In this document: piece after piece, positions 52,477-63,673 of the stretch | Layout of the letters: each line of letters opens with the position of its first letter | Numbering within the stretch: the stretch's first letter is position 1 | Assembly (NCBI GenBank): GCA_035041965.1 | Contig: JAPYMA010001168.1 | Location: forward strand, 18,003 to 82,002 | Direction: 5' to 3' | Source of the DNA: Anisakis pegreffii | Taxonomy: Eukaryota; Nematoda; Chromadorea; Rhabditida; Anisakidae | Length of the DNA stretch: 64,000 nucleotides | The notes under the pieces: model-generated | What the model was told of the DNA's origin: nothing | Database searches by the model: none | Seen by the model: the letters and a program-made list of their open reading frames with translations, nothing else | Program-made: the position numbers and the translations under genes

Positions 52477-52621
52477 GATAATAGATACAAGCCGGATCAT
52501 AGCCTGGCTCAGGCTCATTAACAACATTAATGATACTGGTACACCACTCGGTTTCAAGCAAAACTTTCCTCCGCGAACGGGAGGAAAGTTTTGCTTGAAA
52601 CCGAGTGGTGTACCAATACCA
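52477..52621. mobile_element. Inverted SINE dimer forming a 36-bp perfect hairpin
   Basis: The left part (about 52478-52572) is the tail half of the SINE at 48704 in minus orientation. The right part (52580-52621) is another tail piece in plus orientation. They meet head to head, so 52537-52572 and 52580-52615 are perfect 36-nt complements around a 7-nt loop (GCGAACG), with weaker pairing beyond. Near-identical flanks TTAATCATCGCT (from 52464) and TTAATCATTGCT (from 52622) look like a target duplication of about 12 bp. It abuts the 5' end of the AKTIP-like coding region. Confidence 0.75.
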
Positions 52622-53333
52622 TTAATCATTGCTTTTAATCACTCATTACTTCACATTCGCCAGTTTAAACATTAACAAAATGTATACTCTACGCTGTAAA
52701 TCCAGTGAATTATGCACCGATATTCTGTGTGACCTTGTGAATTCCGTTATTTGAATTCTGCTCATCTGAACGATTATTCCGAATTTTGAATAACCAACGA
52801 CTCAACTAATCAGACCGATACTCAGTGACCATAACAAGCATAAGCATGGATTCTGCCTGCAGCGCCGTTTCAGTATCAGGTCAATTCCTCATGTGATCAA
52901 AGCGATTGCTGATATAAGCAAATGACTAAATATCCGGTGTCAATCACCGTTCAGAGCGTACAATCGCTATGTCAATAGACCAGCAAGGAAATTCAAAAAC
53001 AACCACAAATTTCATCGAATTCGATAGAATTTATTTACGAATCAAATTCGCATACAACTTTTTCGCGTTGAATAATTCGAAGTCATTCGGTTGTTTACTC
53101 ACTACAATCAACATAATAAATTTATAATATCACTATGAAATTTGCTCAGATGATACAAACATCCATCAAACAATACTTCTTCTACACAATTCAACTGAAA
53201 CATTATCATTAATATGCAGTTATCTCATTATGATACTTATGCATTTCTCTGAAAACTATTAAAATCAATGAAAAAATCAGATTCCATATCATCTTCAGTC
53301 ACAATATCTCATTTCAAAGTGCTACTGATTGAA

Positions 53334-54414
53334 TCAGGATTGTCCAGGTGCCTTATAATTGGTATATGGCCAGATGAGTTTTCCATTGAAGAGAACGAAC
53401 AAATTCCAAAGACCGATCAGGAACGATGTGAACGCAATTGCCTTTCCGATCATCGTTAAGCGTTTGTCAAAGGGACGTGCCTCTTCACTCTTCGCACCAT
53501 CCAGCAAGGCTTGCTGAATTATTCATTTCATTTTCGAATCCACAAAATCAGATAAATTATCGATAGCATATAAATCCTCCGACATGATCTCTCTTCAGTG
53601 AACGAAAATCATTCTCATTTCAAATCAAATTCATCACATCCACTCCGCGAATAATAACTGCTCAAAAGATAACGTTACAACACTCACTGAATAGAGTTCG
53701 ACTTGTTTTCGTAATCTTGGATCATACAATCCATATTTACCCATCACCAGCTTACCGCATTTCGTTCCCTCGGGAAGACGCGGTAGTATTTTGCCAGCTG
53801 CCTTAAACACAAATGAGTTTCACCAACGAATCACCGAAACAATCACAGCAAATTAACACACTGTAAACTATAATACTGTTGTGATTTTAATACGATTCAA
53901 ATAAACAAGAACAATAATTATGTGTCAACTGTAAAATAATAAATGTAATGTGTTATTCTTTAATAACGTATATTTTGGTAAATAAATTATATCGCGGAAT
54001 ATGTACCCCCTAGAACGTAATATTTCAACTCTTCCGATCGAGATGAGCTCAAATTCGAAGATGCCGGCTCTGAAGCGAGGGAAATGGGGGTAGTGTGCAG
54101 CTTCGAAGGTGATGAGGACCCGTTGTCAGTGCAATTGATATACGGTATACATTCGTTGATATATGCTACCTCAACCGTATTGGGTACATAAACTGCTCGT
54201 AAAATGAATAAATTAAACTGAAATTAATCAGAACAAAACACACTCCAAGTTGCCATTCGCCTGGATTCAAAGGATCAAATTCTTCGAGGGTCGGTGGTGT
54301 CTTTCCGGCACCGGTTGGTAGTTGCGAGAATGAAGCGGGTGCAGAGGCATAGCAACGTAGCAGAACATTACTGAGAGCTGATGATACAATTGTACGATAT
54401 CTTAGCAACGACAT
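53334..54414 (-). CDS. Small predicted mitochondrial membrane protein, three exons
   Basis: Exons 54244-54414, 53688-53801 and 53334-53513 join in phase 0 at both junctions. They give 154 residues from ATG 54414 to TGA 53334-53336. The N-terminus is Arg- and Ser-rich with no acidic residues (MSLLRYRTIVSSALSNVLLR then CYASAPA), a typical mitochondrial presequence. The middle reads EEFDPLNPGEWQLG and then KYGLYDPRLRKQVELYS. Near the C-terminus there is one hydrophobic segment (IGKAIAFTSFLIGLWNLFVL), then a short tail ending YKAPGQS. Length, presequence and single membrane segment resemble accessory subunits or assembly factors of inner-membrane complexes, but I do not recognise the family and assign no function. 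It sits 2.1 kb downstream of the AFG1-like gene on the same strand. A TTAG trinucleotide upstream of the ATG could be a trans-splice acceptor (inference). Confidence 0.8.
53992..54167 (-). CDS. Candidate alternative last exon in the mitochondrial gene's first intron
   Basis: Inside intron 1 of the 154-residue mitochondrial protein gene, a GC-richer block stays open on the minus strand for about 58 codons before a TAA near 53992. It is in the phase that would follow exon 1 if an acceptor GGTTGAG|GTAGCA at 54168 were used. The predicted peptide is Ser/Pro-rich (TDNGSSSPSKLHTTP, EPASSNLSSSRSEE) and unlike neighbouring intron DNA. Using it would replace the membrane-spanning C-terminus with a soluble tail. 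The acceptor lacks a good pyrimidine run, so this may be chance or a diverged exon of something else. Confidence 0.25.
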
Positions 54415-56545
54415 CTCTTGGGTGTTTGCGATCGGATGATACGCCTAAGGCTCAAAACTGAACAAATTATTTAAACTGTTCAAATGATATTAGTCTTTGA
54501 CAAATTAACGCAACAATCGCGCACACTTTGATTTCAGTTCTACTTCGACGTATGCAATACGAATTTGATGTTTTACCACAACAATTATCGAGAAATTTAA
54601 ATCCGAGCTAACTGATGAATTGTTCACTAAAAATGAGCTTCAAATAAACACTCACATAAATGAATAAGCTTGCAAGTAATTCATCTTGAAAGCATTCAAA
54701 TGCAATATAATGTGCATGATTCTACAATCCAATCCATACATACATACTGATCATAACTTTCGAAGAAAAATCACTATGTGATGATCAGACGTTCATGGAA
54801 CTCTTAAATGATTGGACAAATGAATAAATTAATTGAACCGCAATTAAAGTTTCGAAGCACGATCAAAAACACCATCATCATTACTGCAGTTGATAGCAAC
54901 AATCGACGAGTCAAATCGCAATCCACAACGCGATTTATCTCACTACTAAATCTACTAATATCCTCATAAATCCCTCAAACCGTTCGAAATTTCCCAATGA
55001 ATGCTAATGATTCGTATTATCAGTATCCTCAAAAAACAAAGAAAAACTTTCAAACAAAAATGCAACATAAGAATATACCATATTGGTAACCGATCTCTCA
55101 CTGCACGGTTACAAACCAAACGAAAACTACATATATATCTATCATTTAAAAAACTTTATTCTTCGTTGATAATCTTCACGAAACATTCACTAAACATAAG
55201 TCAATTTTTTGTACATATTACAATAAACAACATTTGCACTGCTGTGGCTAAATGACTGTTAATTACATTATTTCAATGCGTAACAACAGTATGACAAGTT
55301 CAAGAGGTAGTCTAATGCAATGCACGAGTAAGAATTAGTTTACGATGATGTAAATATAGCGCAAACAAGACATTTCTCAAGCAATATCATTCAGACGATT
55401 GCCGCTATGAGAAGCAATCCACCGTTCGGATTGTCTCTCAACAAACAATCTTTACACTATTGCTCAGCATCAGTTCAGTACTCCTTCCGTAAGGTGCAAG
55501 TCAAACAAAATGCAAACGATAATCTTCGATATTCTCTTCCCATTGGATTTTCTCAATCTTCTAAATTCTCAATCTAAGGATGAAAACAAATTAGACTTAT
55601 CTGTAGACCATGAAAAAACCATCACATTATACATTATCCCATCCCACCGCAAACAACCTCATCTGTAGGTAGTTCCCTCTTCATTCTACTGATAATTCTT
55701 CACTAGCAGATTACATACGATCCTGATTTTATCACTGAATGATCGTCATGCATCTCTCACTTCTATCATCAAAACAACCGATATAATTGCTCCAACTCAG
55801 AGACAAACAATCACATAGTATACAATTTCGGGCAAAGCAATAAATATAGGCATATCTATCTCACTCAATCCGCATCCCGAGGAACCATCGCTCAACGGGA
55901 TGCGACATAGTAACCGGAATGAAAAAAACGGACTGTTTCGTCGTTTGACCGGGTTCAACAATCCATTTCAGACAATGATACAAATGATTTCACCGGTTCT
56001 CTACCACAATTTGTTAAAATCCACACATACACACACAAAAAAAACTTTTCGCAAGTGAATCGAAATTTGCCAACGAATTTATTGATATATTCTTAAACTA
56101 TTTACAGATTTCGATTCACCTGTTGAATATTACACTATATGTAAGACAAATACATAAATTACAGAATAAAATCTCAATTGAACAATGGCAAAAGTCAAAA
56201 TCAAATACAAAATGAAGAATCACGCAACAAATACTCACACACTAATCAGCACATTTCAAAATCGAATGCGGCACGTGAATATGCTTCTGATATTTCAAAA
56301 TGAAAGAATATTATTGGCAAGATCACCGAAGGCTTAGTTCATGAAATATGTACAACAAATCCGAGAACATAAAACACCATATCACAATTTTTAAATGACA
56401 AAAATAAATCACACGGCAGTTAATACATGCACACAAAACCTAGAAGGCAGTAAAATGTTGCAAAACACTAATTACAAAACTATTAATAATGTTACCTATA
56501 ATGCAGCAAAACTCTACGTCAATACCACCTTACAATTCTGCTTTA
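54415..56545. other. Intergenic spacer between the mitochondrial gene and AFG1L
   Basis: About 2.1 kb of AT-rich DNA between two minus-strand genes. It must contain the AFG1L 3' UTR and the promoter of the small mitochondrial gene. No TATA-like or conserved element stands out, and no AATAAA was found just after the AFG1L stop on the minus strand. Confidence 0.6.
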
Positions 56546-59500
56546 TCACGACGGTTCACGATGTGCCCAATACGCCTCTGAACTCATTTCATAAAGTCGC
56601 GATATTGTTCTGTCGCACGCAAATAATTCCTCATGTCCAGAGAATACATTCGCTTTTGATTCTTCCTGCAAAAGGGTTATCACCACCTTCGATCAGCAAA
56701 AACATTCACCGTAATGATCAATCAGTTCGTTAAATGTATTTTCCTCCCTGCAATAATGTTAAAAGCCTAACAATAAGCGAACAATAAAACACATCAAAAC
56801 ATCATTTACTCATCAACGAATTAACATCGTTTAAGCCACAGTGTGAAAAATCGCAATTGACGTTTAAACAACAATTCAAGACAACACAATTGAAAAGATG
56901 ATCTATAAGAGAAACATTATATAAACTGACTTGTCCTTCTTTCAGCGATAGATCGTCCATAAGAATGCGTTGTTCTGACGACAGGCCTACACCATCCGAA
57001 TTCAGTTGTAGAATACTTTCGATTCGTGCCTCTGCGGAGCATACCAATCGAACCTATTCGTAGCAATGATTAACAGTGAACAAAACAAAACAATCAAAAA
57101 AATAAACTCCCAGATGGATCACTAATATTGTTTAAAAAAAGAACTGGAAAAACATACATACATCTAAGTCTTCACAACATAAATTTTAAAAGAAACAAAC
57201 CTTTTGATCGTAAAACGTATCCACCAGTGTGATGAAACGTCGTGCCTCACTACTTTGATCGTGCGTCATGATGGGAATATCACGAAGAATCACTGTGTGA
57301 AACGCTTGCGATAGCACCAAATAATCCTGCGATCCACACGGTCGTACACAAACCTTCAATCATGAACTTTTGATGGTTTCAGTGCAATTTTCTCCAAAAA
57401 TCACTATCACTTGAAGTTGCTCAAAAAGTTTCGCGCAATGATTTAAATTCCCGCAATCAATGATGATTTCTTATAAAATCACAAAAATAAACACAATCAC
57501 TCGATCAATTCATACATAAACAATCACCCATTCGAATCAAAACATTCCATTCAATCTACATTTAATATTCGAAACGAAGTTGATATGAGTTGATACAAAC
57601 TATCACTTAACTATTTACATAGTATCTATTTTCCTCACCGTTCTTTTCAACTATTATCACAAAATGGCAACTAACATCATAAAATGGTATATCAGCTACA
57701 CCACCGCAACATCGTTTCACGCAAATGTTTCGGCCGAATACATTCAAAGTCCTCGATCGTATTACTGAAAAATACCCATCAGTCGTCACTTAATCACATT
57801 CATGAAAGTTAATCCAATACAAATCCAATTTCAACAACAACAACATTTTTCTGATGACCCATCGTTCATTTTCTCAAACAATCCCCCAATCAACGATTTT
57901 ACCTCCGATAACTTAGCTCTCACTTACTTTCGTTTGAATCATTACGACTGCAATTTACTTACCGATACGATTGCAATTTAACTTCCACGAAAAAACAACT
58001 CAAAAAACACTAACAATCATTTTCGCGTGCAGCCAATCGTGTGAACAAATCATCCACTGCGTCCTCTACCTCAGGCCCATCATTTACGAAATACGACTGC
58101 AATAAAGAATTGCTACTCCAACGAATATATTCGCGAAACAATCAAACGAAAAAAGACACATTTCTAAAAACACACCACAATCATATCTATCAATCACAAC
58201 AAATGAAACAAAACTAATAATGAGCTGCTTACTTTATGCTTCCCAACGACACTCCTGCGATAGTCAATGCCCGAGTCGAGACACACTGTTGAGCATTTCA
58301 CTTGAACTAGATCGATGAACGGCAAAAATTGATGACGTTGTAGACCATTTTTGTACAAATCACGTGGATGTCTGTAATGAGATTACTTCATTCCTTATCG
58401 GTATCTCATTCCTTCACATCATATTGACAACTTTCGTACTCCTCCAGAATGCATCGGGTGATGGATGTTACTTTCCACGGACCGTTCTATTCGGAGATAT
58501 CGCTGACTAATAAGTGAACTAGTACTATCAAAACGCATAAAAAAGGCTTCCGCAATCCAAAACATTATTCAAATAAATAAATTCTCAACGAAATCAATGC
58601 GTACCTATTCGACGTACAAACTACCACAATGCCTTTGTTAAACAGCTCACTGAATAGTCGCATCAGGATCATTGCATCGGCTATATCTGTCACCTGAATT
58701 CAGTGCATTCAATACATCACTCTAATTATTTTCATATGCATTAATCAATCACCCTCATACCATCAATACCTTCATTCCATAACTGAACTTGATTGTCTTA
58801 TGAAGATTTATCTGATAAATTCAAGCATTTTCTGGCAATATGAAAAAAGAAACACAAGCGCTCTGAGAAGCAATAAAACAACTGACCTGAAATTCATCGA
58901 AACAAAGTAAAACGGATTTTTCGAAAATTTTCTTCGCAATCTCTGGAACTAGATCAACGATTGGTTCACGTGTCAACGAGCGATATGGCATAGCCAACTT
59001 CTGCTCGTGCATTTCTACAACAATGCAAAAACCTAACTGAGCAAGTTTTTGATGTATTGAGGAAAAAATTGAACATTTTTCCGAAAAAAAATGACACAAA
59101 ATATTTTCACAAAGATTTGTGAACGTTGTGAAGACAATTCAAATGTGTATTATCCAAATTCTTGTTGAAACTTCATTAAATGGAATAAACAAAAATAGAA
59201 TATATCAAGGCACTCATTCAAGAAGTCAACGCATTCTCACCTTTATGAAAATCGTTCATGAACTCATGAAAATGTACGCGGAACTTTTTCTTCAGCGTAC
59301 ATCGCTCAAAAAAGAGGTCCATCAGCATTGTTTTACCACATCCTTGAACAGGTGAATTTCAATACTTACAAACGTCTCGTTCTTATTTAATGGCATGCCC
59401 GCTTATTCAAGTCAACCTAACAATTTTCGCTATACTCCTGAAGAAGTGCATACAATAAATATCTTTACAAAGGATCGTGTCACATTCCAGCGTTCAATAT

Positions 59501-60168
59501 CCACAAGTTCAAGTCTCTGACATTCAAATATTATCAGTGATTAACAAAAAATTCAATATTACCAACACTTCCATACAGGTATATTCCTTTTGGCGGTTTC
59601 ACCTCTCGTTCTTGTCCATAAAGAATTTTCGACAGCCATCCATTGTCGGTATTTTCTGGGTGGTAATGTGACAGCTGTTGCAGTAACTCATCGAGTTGAT
59701 CGGTCAATCTCAACTGAAACATGCATCAGATAACGAAGGGAATTGTATTTCGATGGAAAGCTCGAATCTTCCCACTTCCAATAGCTCGTTTACAACAAAC
59801 CAGCTGAAACACACTGGATGTGATAGTAAAATTAACCTGAAATTCGTCTAGTTTCAGCAGTCCATCATCCACTTTTCTCAAGTAGGCATTACGAACGACC
59901 AAATTCCTCCAGGGCTCATCCGATACTGGAGCAGTTGCCACTGCTGCGGCATTTGCTTGAAATTGACGTCGAAATACTACAAATGATAACATATTTCAAG
60001 TAACAACAAATCAATGATGATTAATAATGACTGTTTATCTTGAAATTTTAGCAACATCAAACAAAGATAAGAAAAGCTGAACTCACTGGTTCTCCAATGA
60101 AGACGGTGATAAGCATGATGAGAATTAAAAAGTCTTCGCAACGAGTTACTCGAGTTGAGCATTTTCAT
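56546..60168 (-). CDS. AFG1L: AFG1-like mitochondrial AAA+ ATPase (AFG1L/LACE1)
   Basis: Twelve exons: 60087-60168, 59837-59976, 59563-59713, 59241-59342, 58887-59014, 58605-58693, 58233-58371, 58015-58096, 57676-57764, 57201-57353, 56931-57053, 56546-56665. They total 1,398 nt, or 465 residues plus TGA (human AFG1L is about 481), and every junction is in phase. Walker A GSVGCGKT (about residues 122-129) is split by an intron after GSVG. Walker B LLCFDEFQ lies at about 194-201, followed by [10 protein letters not shown]. The sensor region VVVCTSNR is at about 223-231, then [19 protein letters not shown] and LDSGIDYRR. The end reads [33 protein letters not shown] and YWAHREP, all typical of the family. 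AFG1-family ATPases act at the inner mitochondrial membrane in quality control of respiratory-chain proteins. The N-terminus ([14 protein letters not shown]) looks like a presequence. Start chosen at ATG 60168. A TTTAG lies 12 nt upstream and is followed by a 3-codon uORF (ATG GAG GAA TGA) whose stop overlaps the start codon. Confidence 0.96.
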
Positions 60169-60590
60169 TCCTCCATCTAAATGCACTTATCGATTTACAC
60201 ACGTAATGTTACACTTGCAATCCAGTTTTTCACTTCACGCACGTAACACTCAAATTATGGAATGATATGAGGTAATCCATTTCCAAACCTTCATCATATA
60301 AAATTATCCAAAACGAGAAAACACGACGCAAAACGTGCTGATCAAATGCGAAAAAGTTGAGCGGAATCTAACGATCTCAACCTTTCCAAACGGTTATTTT
60401 CAGATAAGCAACATTCAAATGAGGATTTGTGCGTTTCAGGATGGACCATGCTCTAAGCGCTCTCCAGAGTATTTCAGTACGATGAGGAAGAATTTCTCTC
60501 GGGAAAAGACAGAAAAACTTATCATTTGACAAACTGATCAAAAAAAATCCAACAAATCGATTGTGACTAGTTTAGATGTTAAATTCCTGA

Positions 60591-60650
60591 GAATCACTGT
60601 CCTGGACCGTTGTGCTCCTCAATATTGCAATCGATGATGATTGCAACAGA
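60591..60650 (-). mobile_element. Short fragment of the hAT-like MITE
   Basis: About 60 bp (GAGAATCACTGTCCTGGACC onward) matches the subterminal part of copy 4 at 42718-42778 with a few substitutions. No terminal repeat or target duplication remains, so this is a relic or a piece of a related subfamily. Confidence 0.6.
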
Positions 60651-61334
60651 TCAATTCTTTCTCCCCCCCCCACGATACTGAATTGTCTCAAACACATAAC
60701 CTCCGTAGAAATTAATTCTTTAAAACGATGCTTTGAATGTCTCGAAAGTAGCTCAAATCAGCACGAGATCAGGGCAACTTAGCAAAGAAAATGTGCGGAA
60801 CAATACTATTCTGATAAGTACGAATATAACTCATAAATTCATCATAATTGTCACGAATTAATTAAGAAATTACAAATAAATTATAAACGAACCGCTTACG
60901 CACCGCAACGCGTTTCGGCTCATTGCCAATAACGGGCCGGCGCACGGATTCACCGAATGAAAAGTCCGAAAAGTGAGGGGTGGGCAAAATATTTTAATGA
61001 TACGTTCCCATCAACGATTTTACGCTCAAACTCGATCAGCACTGAATCATTTTGGATTTTGATTTCGGATTAGAATTTGGGATTCTTTTCTCGATATTTC
61101 TGACAGTTACGATGTCGATTTGGTGAAATTTCGGTAAAGTTATAAGCAAAAAACTGTCAAAATTTTACACCCCATTTGAAAAAACCGCTCGAAGTTGGCA
61201 CAACGAAGTGAAACCGCGAAATTGAATATAGGCGTTTATCTTGATCTCCGCAACATTAATACATAATATTAATATTTGTATGTGTTTTTTTAATATTAAT
61301 GGTGTTTTTATGTGTTTTTATATTAATGATGTTT

Positions 61335-61411
61335 GTATGTGCATAGTTGTAATGCAATCACGATATCCGGGATATGAGGATATCGTGATTGCATTATAAC
61401 TATGCACGTAC
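61335..61411. repeat. Long palindrome: 34-bp arms, 9-bp loop
   Basis: Arms 61335-61368 and 61378-61411 are complementary with two mismatches around the loop GGGATATGA. The inner core CAATCACGATATCC / GGATATCGTGATTG is perfect. It lies in a very AT-rich zone beside an open frame with unusual codon use. It could be a decayed foldback element; no target duplication was identified. Confidence 0.8.
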
Positions 61412-61432
61412 AGAGGTTTGCAGTCATCCGGT

Positions 61433-61569
61433 TTCTCCGGTTGACTCGGAACGTCATTCAGCTTATTTAAATGTTTAATTGAATTAACTCGATCTTCAGA
61501 TTCATTTATTCTGCCAATTAAATCATTAATCTCAATATTACATCTTTTTAATTCAGTTAATTCTTCCAA
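61433..61569 (-). CDS. AT-rich open frame with coiled-coil-like peptide, unknown
   Basis: About 45 codons read ELTELKRCNIEINDLIGRI, then NESEDRVNSIKHLNKL and PSQPEKPDD, before the frame enters the palindrome at 61335-61411. The peptide has heptad-like hydrophobic spacing, and its codons nearly all end in A or T, unlike the four confident genes nearby. It has no ATG (TGA lies just upstream), so it would have to be an internal exon or a remnant. No family recognised. Confidence 0.25.
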
Positions 61570-63157
61570 TTTAATTCAATTAATCGCAGATCTTTCCATT
61601 AGTATGATTTAATCTTTCTTTATTTCTTTCTTTCAATTGAATCAAATTGTAATTACTTCGACTTACATTCATTATGAAGTATCATTATGTTCCATTACCT
61701 TTTGTTTTATTTTCTATGATATTTGCTTTTAGTTACAGATTTTTCATAATACTATCATGTTTTCATGCAATGCTTATTGGTATTTTTTATTGTTGTGGGT
61801 CTAAATTGTGTATGTTTAATTTGAAATAATTCGTGATGGTTATTATGCATTTGAAAAAATGCTACAATATATTATGAAAGTAATGTTGTAAACAGTAATG
61901 ATGTAAATGAGTATTATGAAAGATTTTTAATAAATAAAGATGAATAGTAATAACTTGTGTGGTATTACATGGAAATAAAATATCAAAATTATCGAAAAAG
62001 GAGCAAAAAACTTCTCCGCTAAAAATCTCACAAAAATCCTTACCTAATAACCCCTTACTATCTCAAAATCCGCAATTTCGACATATCATATCTCAGCTTA
62101 GCATAAATATTTTGAGACGCTCAGAACGGTTTTAAGATGGCTTTGTCTGTCTGAACAACAATATCACAAGGAGAACTCCGATCCACCAACAGAAACCTAA
62201 AAACCGCGAAAATCGTCATTTCAGGATTTTCGGCCAATGGATTTGTTTTTTAAAGTATCACAAATTTGGCATCAATCGAGTTGGAATGAGGCACTGTACG
62301 CAACGAAATATGAATAAGCTCACTAGTTGTTGCCATTCTTGTGTTCTGACCGCAAAATGTGTTACTACCCGATTTCTAAGCGCCATCATAGCGAATTCTT
62401 CCGTCCGATTTCTCAGAAGAAAACCAAAAAAAAACGAAACAATTACAACATTGTGTTCCACTGTTCTTTTGGAGGATTTTTCTGACCTCACTTCTCTCAT
62501 GCAGCCATAATTTTATACTTTTCGTTGTACACTCGTCAAGCTGAACCGATTGTTACCAATCTAATCGCAAAAAATCATCTCATTAGAAACTTCACAAAAC
62601 CCTGACCATATATATCTATTACGATTTCAAAATCCGCATTGTCGAGATATTATGGTGCTTCTACCGGCTGCTGGGTGGAGTGACCTGAGTTTCCAAAAGC
62701 TTCTACTAGAGAAGTGAATGAAATGACGTTCGGTTTGAGCATTACAGTTGGAAACAGGAGCATGCATGTACATTTACCATTACAGTTGCCATGTACATTA
62801 CCGCTACATTTACCATGTACTTGAGCACTTACCATTACAGTTGCCACCGTCCTTGCGTGGTTATTCACGAATATACTCACTCAGATACAAGGAAAGAAGA
62901 GCATGCATGTACATTCAGAAGCGCTGACTGAACACTCTTGAAGATTTCGATACAAAGCATGACTCACGGCTGCCGGAGGGAAATGCAGAGGGCTTTTCCG
63001 AAGTTGCATGCTCTCCACAGAAGAAAAAAATTGAACATAAGTCACAGACAGCAACCCTTTCTGTTCATATTACTAAATCTCAAACAGTGACGCTCACTCT
63101 AACCTACTGATCTCATCGTAGGATTTACGCTAACGTGCATTACACGCCATACCACGA

Positions 63158-63673
63158 ATGCCCTACTTGCTTTGCAATTCCTATCCTATGCTAAATGACA
63201 AAATGTCTTTCATAAACTCCGTCTCCTTCCAGGAGGATCTATCACCTTATTCGAGAATCCTTGTTCTTTTGTCATATCATCATGCTCTTCGAAAGAAGCT
63301 AATTCATTGCTCCACAACTGTCTCACTATGCTTGATTTATGTGTGCGATCTTCCCATGAGATGTTCCTCAATTCATGATTACTCATTTCAGTTACATTTT
63401 GCTGAATCACTAACAGCATTTACATCAGTAAACTTTCTAAACGCCTTCTCACATCAATATTTCGAGAAGCCTTTGAATTTCGAGTTCTCAGTCCCTAACT
63501 GCGATGTAAACAATCTTAGAACCTATACTGCGCTTGAATTCACTCAAACCTATCGTCACAAAACTGCACCAGTTGCTGCCATAACAATCCTAAACTCGAC
63601 AGATCCTGACGACTCGTTGATCCTTTCAGGCGATTTCGGTGTAATGTGTGGTAACACGTGGAAAAACATTTAA
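63158..63673 (+). CDS. 171-codon plus-strand ORF of unknown nature
   Basis: This is the longest uninterrupted ATG-initiated frame in the right part of the window (ATG 63158 to TAA 63671). Length is its main support: AT-rich DNA rarely stays open this long. The peptide has no signal sequence, no clear membrane segment and no motif I know; its C-terminal half (CDVNNLRTYTALEFTQTY, then ILNSTDPDDSLILSGDFG) looks globular. The minus strand is also open for about 70 codons across 63210-63419, which weakens the coding case. It could be an exon, a transposon remnant or chance. Confidence 0.3.
   Translation: MPYLLCNSYPMLNDKMSFINSVSFQEDLSPYSRILVLLSYHHALRKKLIHCSTTVSLCLIYVCDLPMRCSSIHDYSFQLHFAESLTAFTSVNFLNAFSHQYFEKPLNFEFSVPNCDVNNLRTYTALEFTQTYRHKTAPVAAITILNSTDPDDSLILSGDFGVMCGNTWKNI

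Larger units (their letters stand above)
60187..63157. other. AFG1L upstream region and AT-rich zone without confident genes
   Basis: Contains the AFG1L 5' flank, a MITE fragment (60591), a short GC-richer patch at about 60895-60950, the palindrome (61335-61411) and an AT-rich stretch (about 61240-62000). At 62755-62840 lies an imperfect repeat of CATGTACATTACC/ATTTACCATTACAGTTGC units. A 74-codon frame at 62286-62510 and its reverse are both open and not convincing. Confidence 0.5.

Noticed and set aside
49374..60168. Nematode-type operon of AFG1L, the mitochondrial gene and AKTIP
   Set aside because: All are on the same strand, but the gap after AFG1L is 2.1 kb, far longer than the roughly 100-bp spacing usual in nematode operons. 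The mitochondrial-AKTIP gap (under 0.9 kb) is closer, but the AKTIP 5' end is unresolved.
61335..61411. Rho-independent terminator
   Set aside because: The DNA is eukaryotic, and the hairpin is far longer than bacterial terminators and lacks a U tract.
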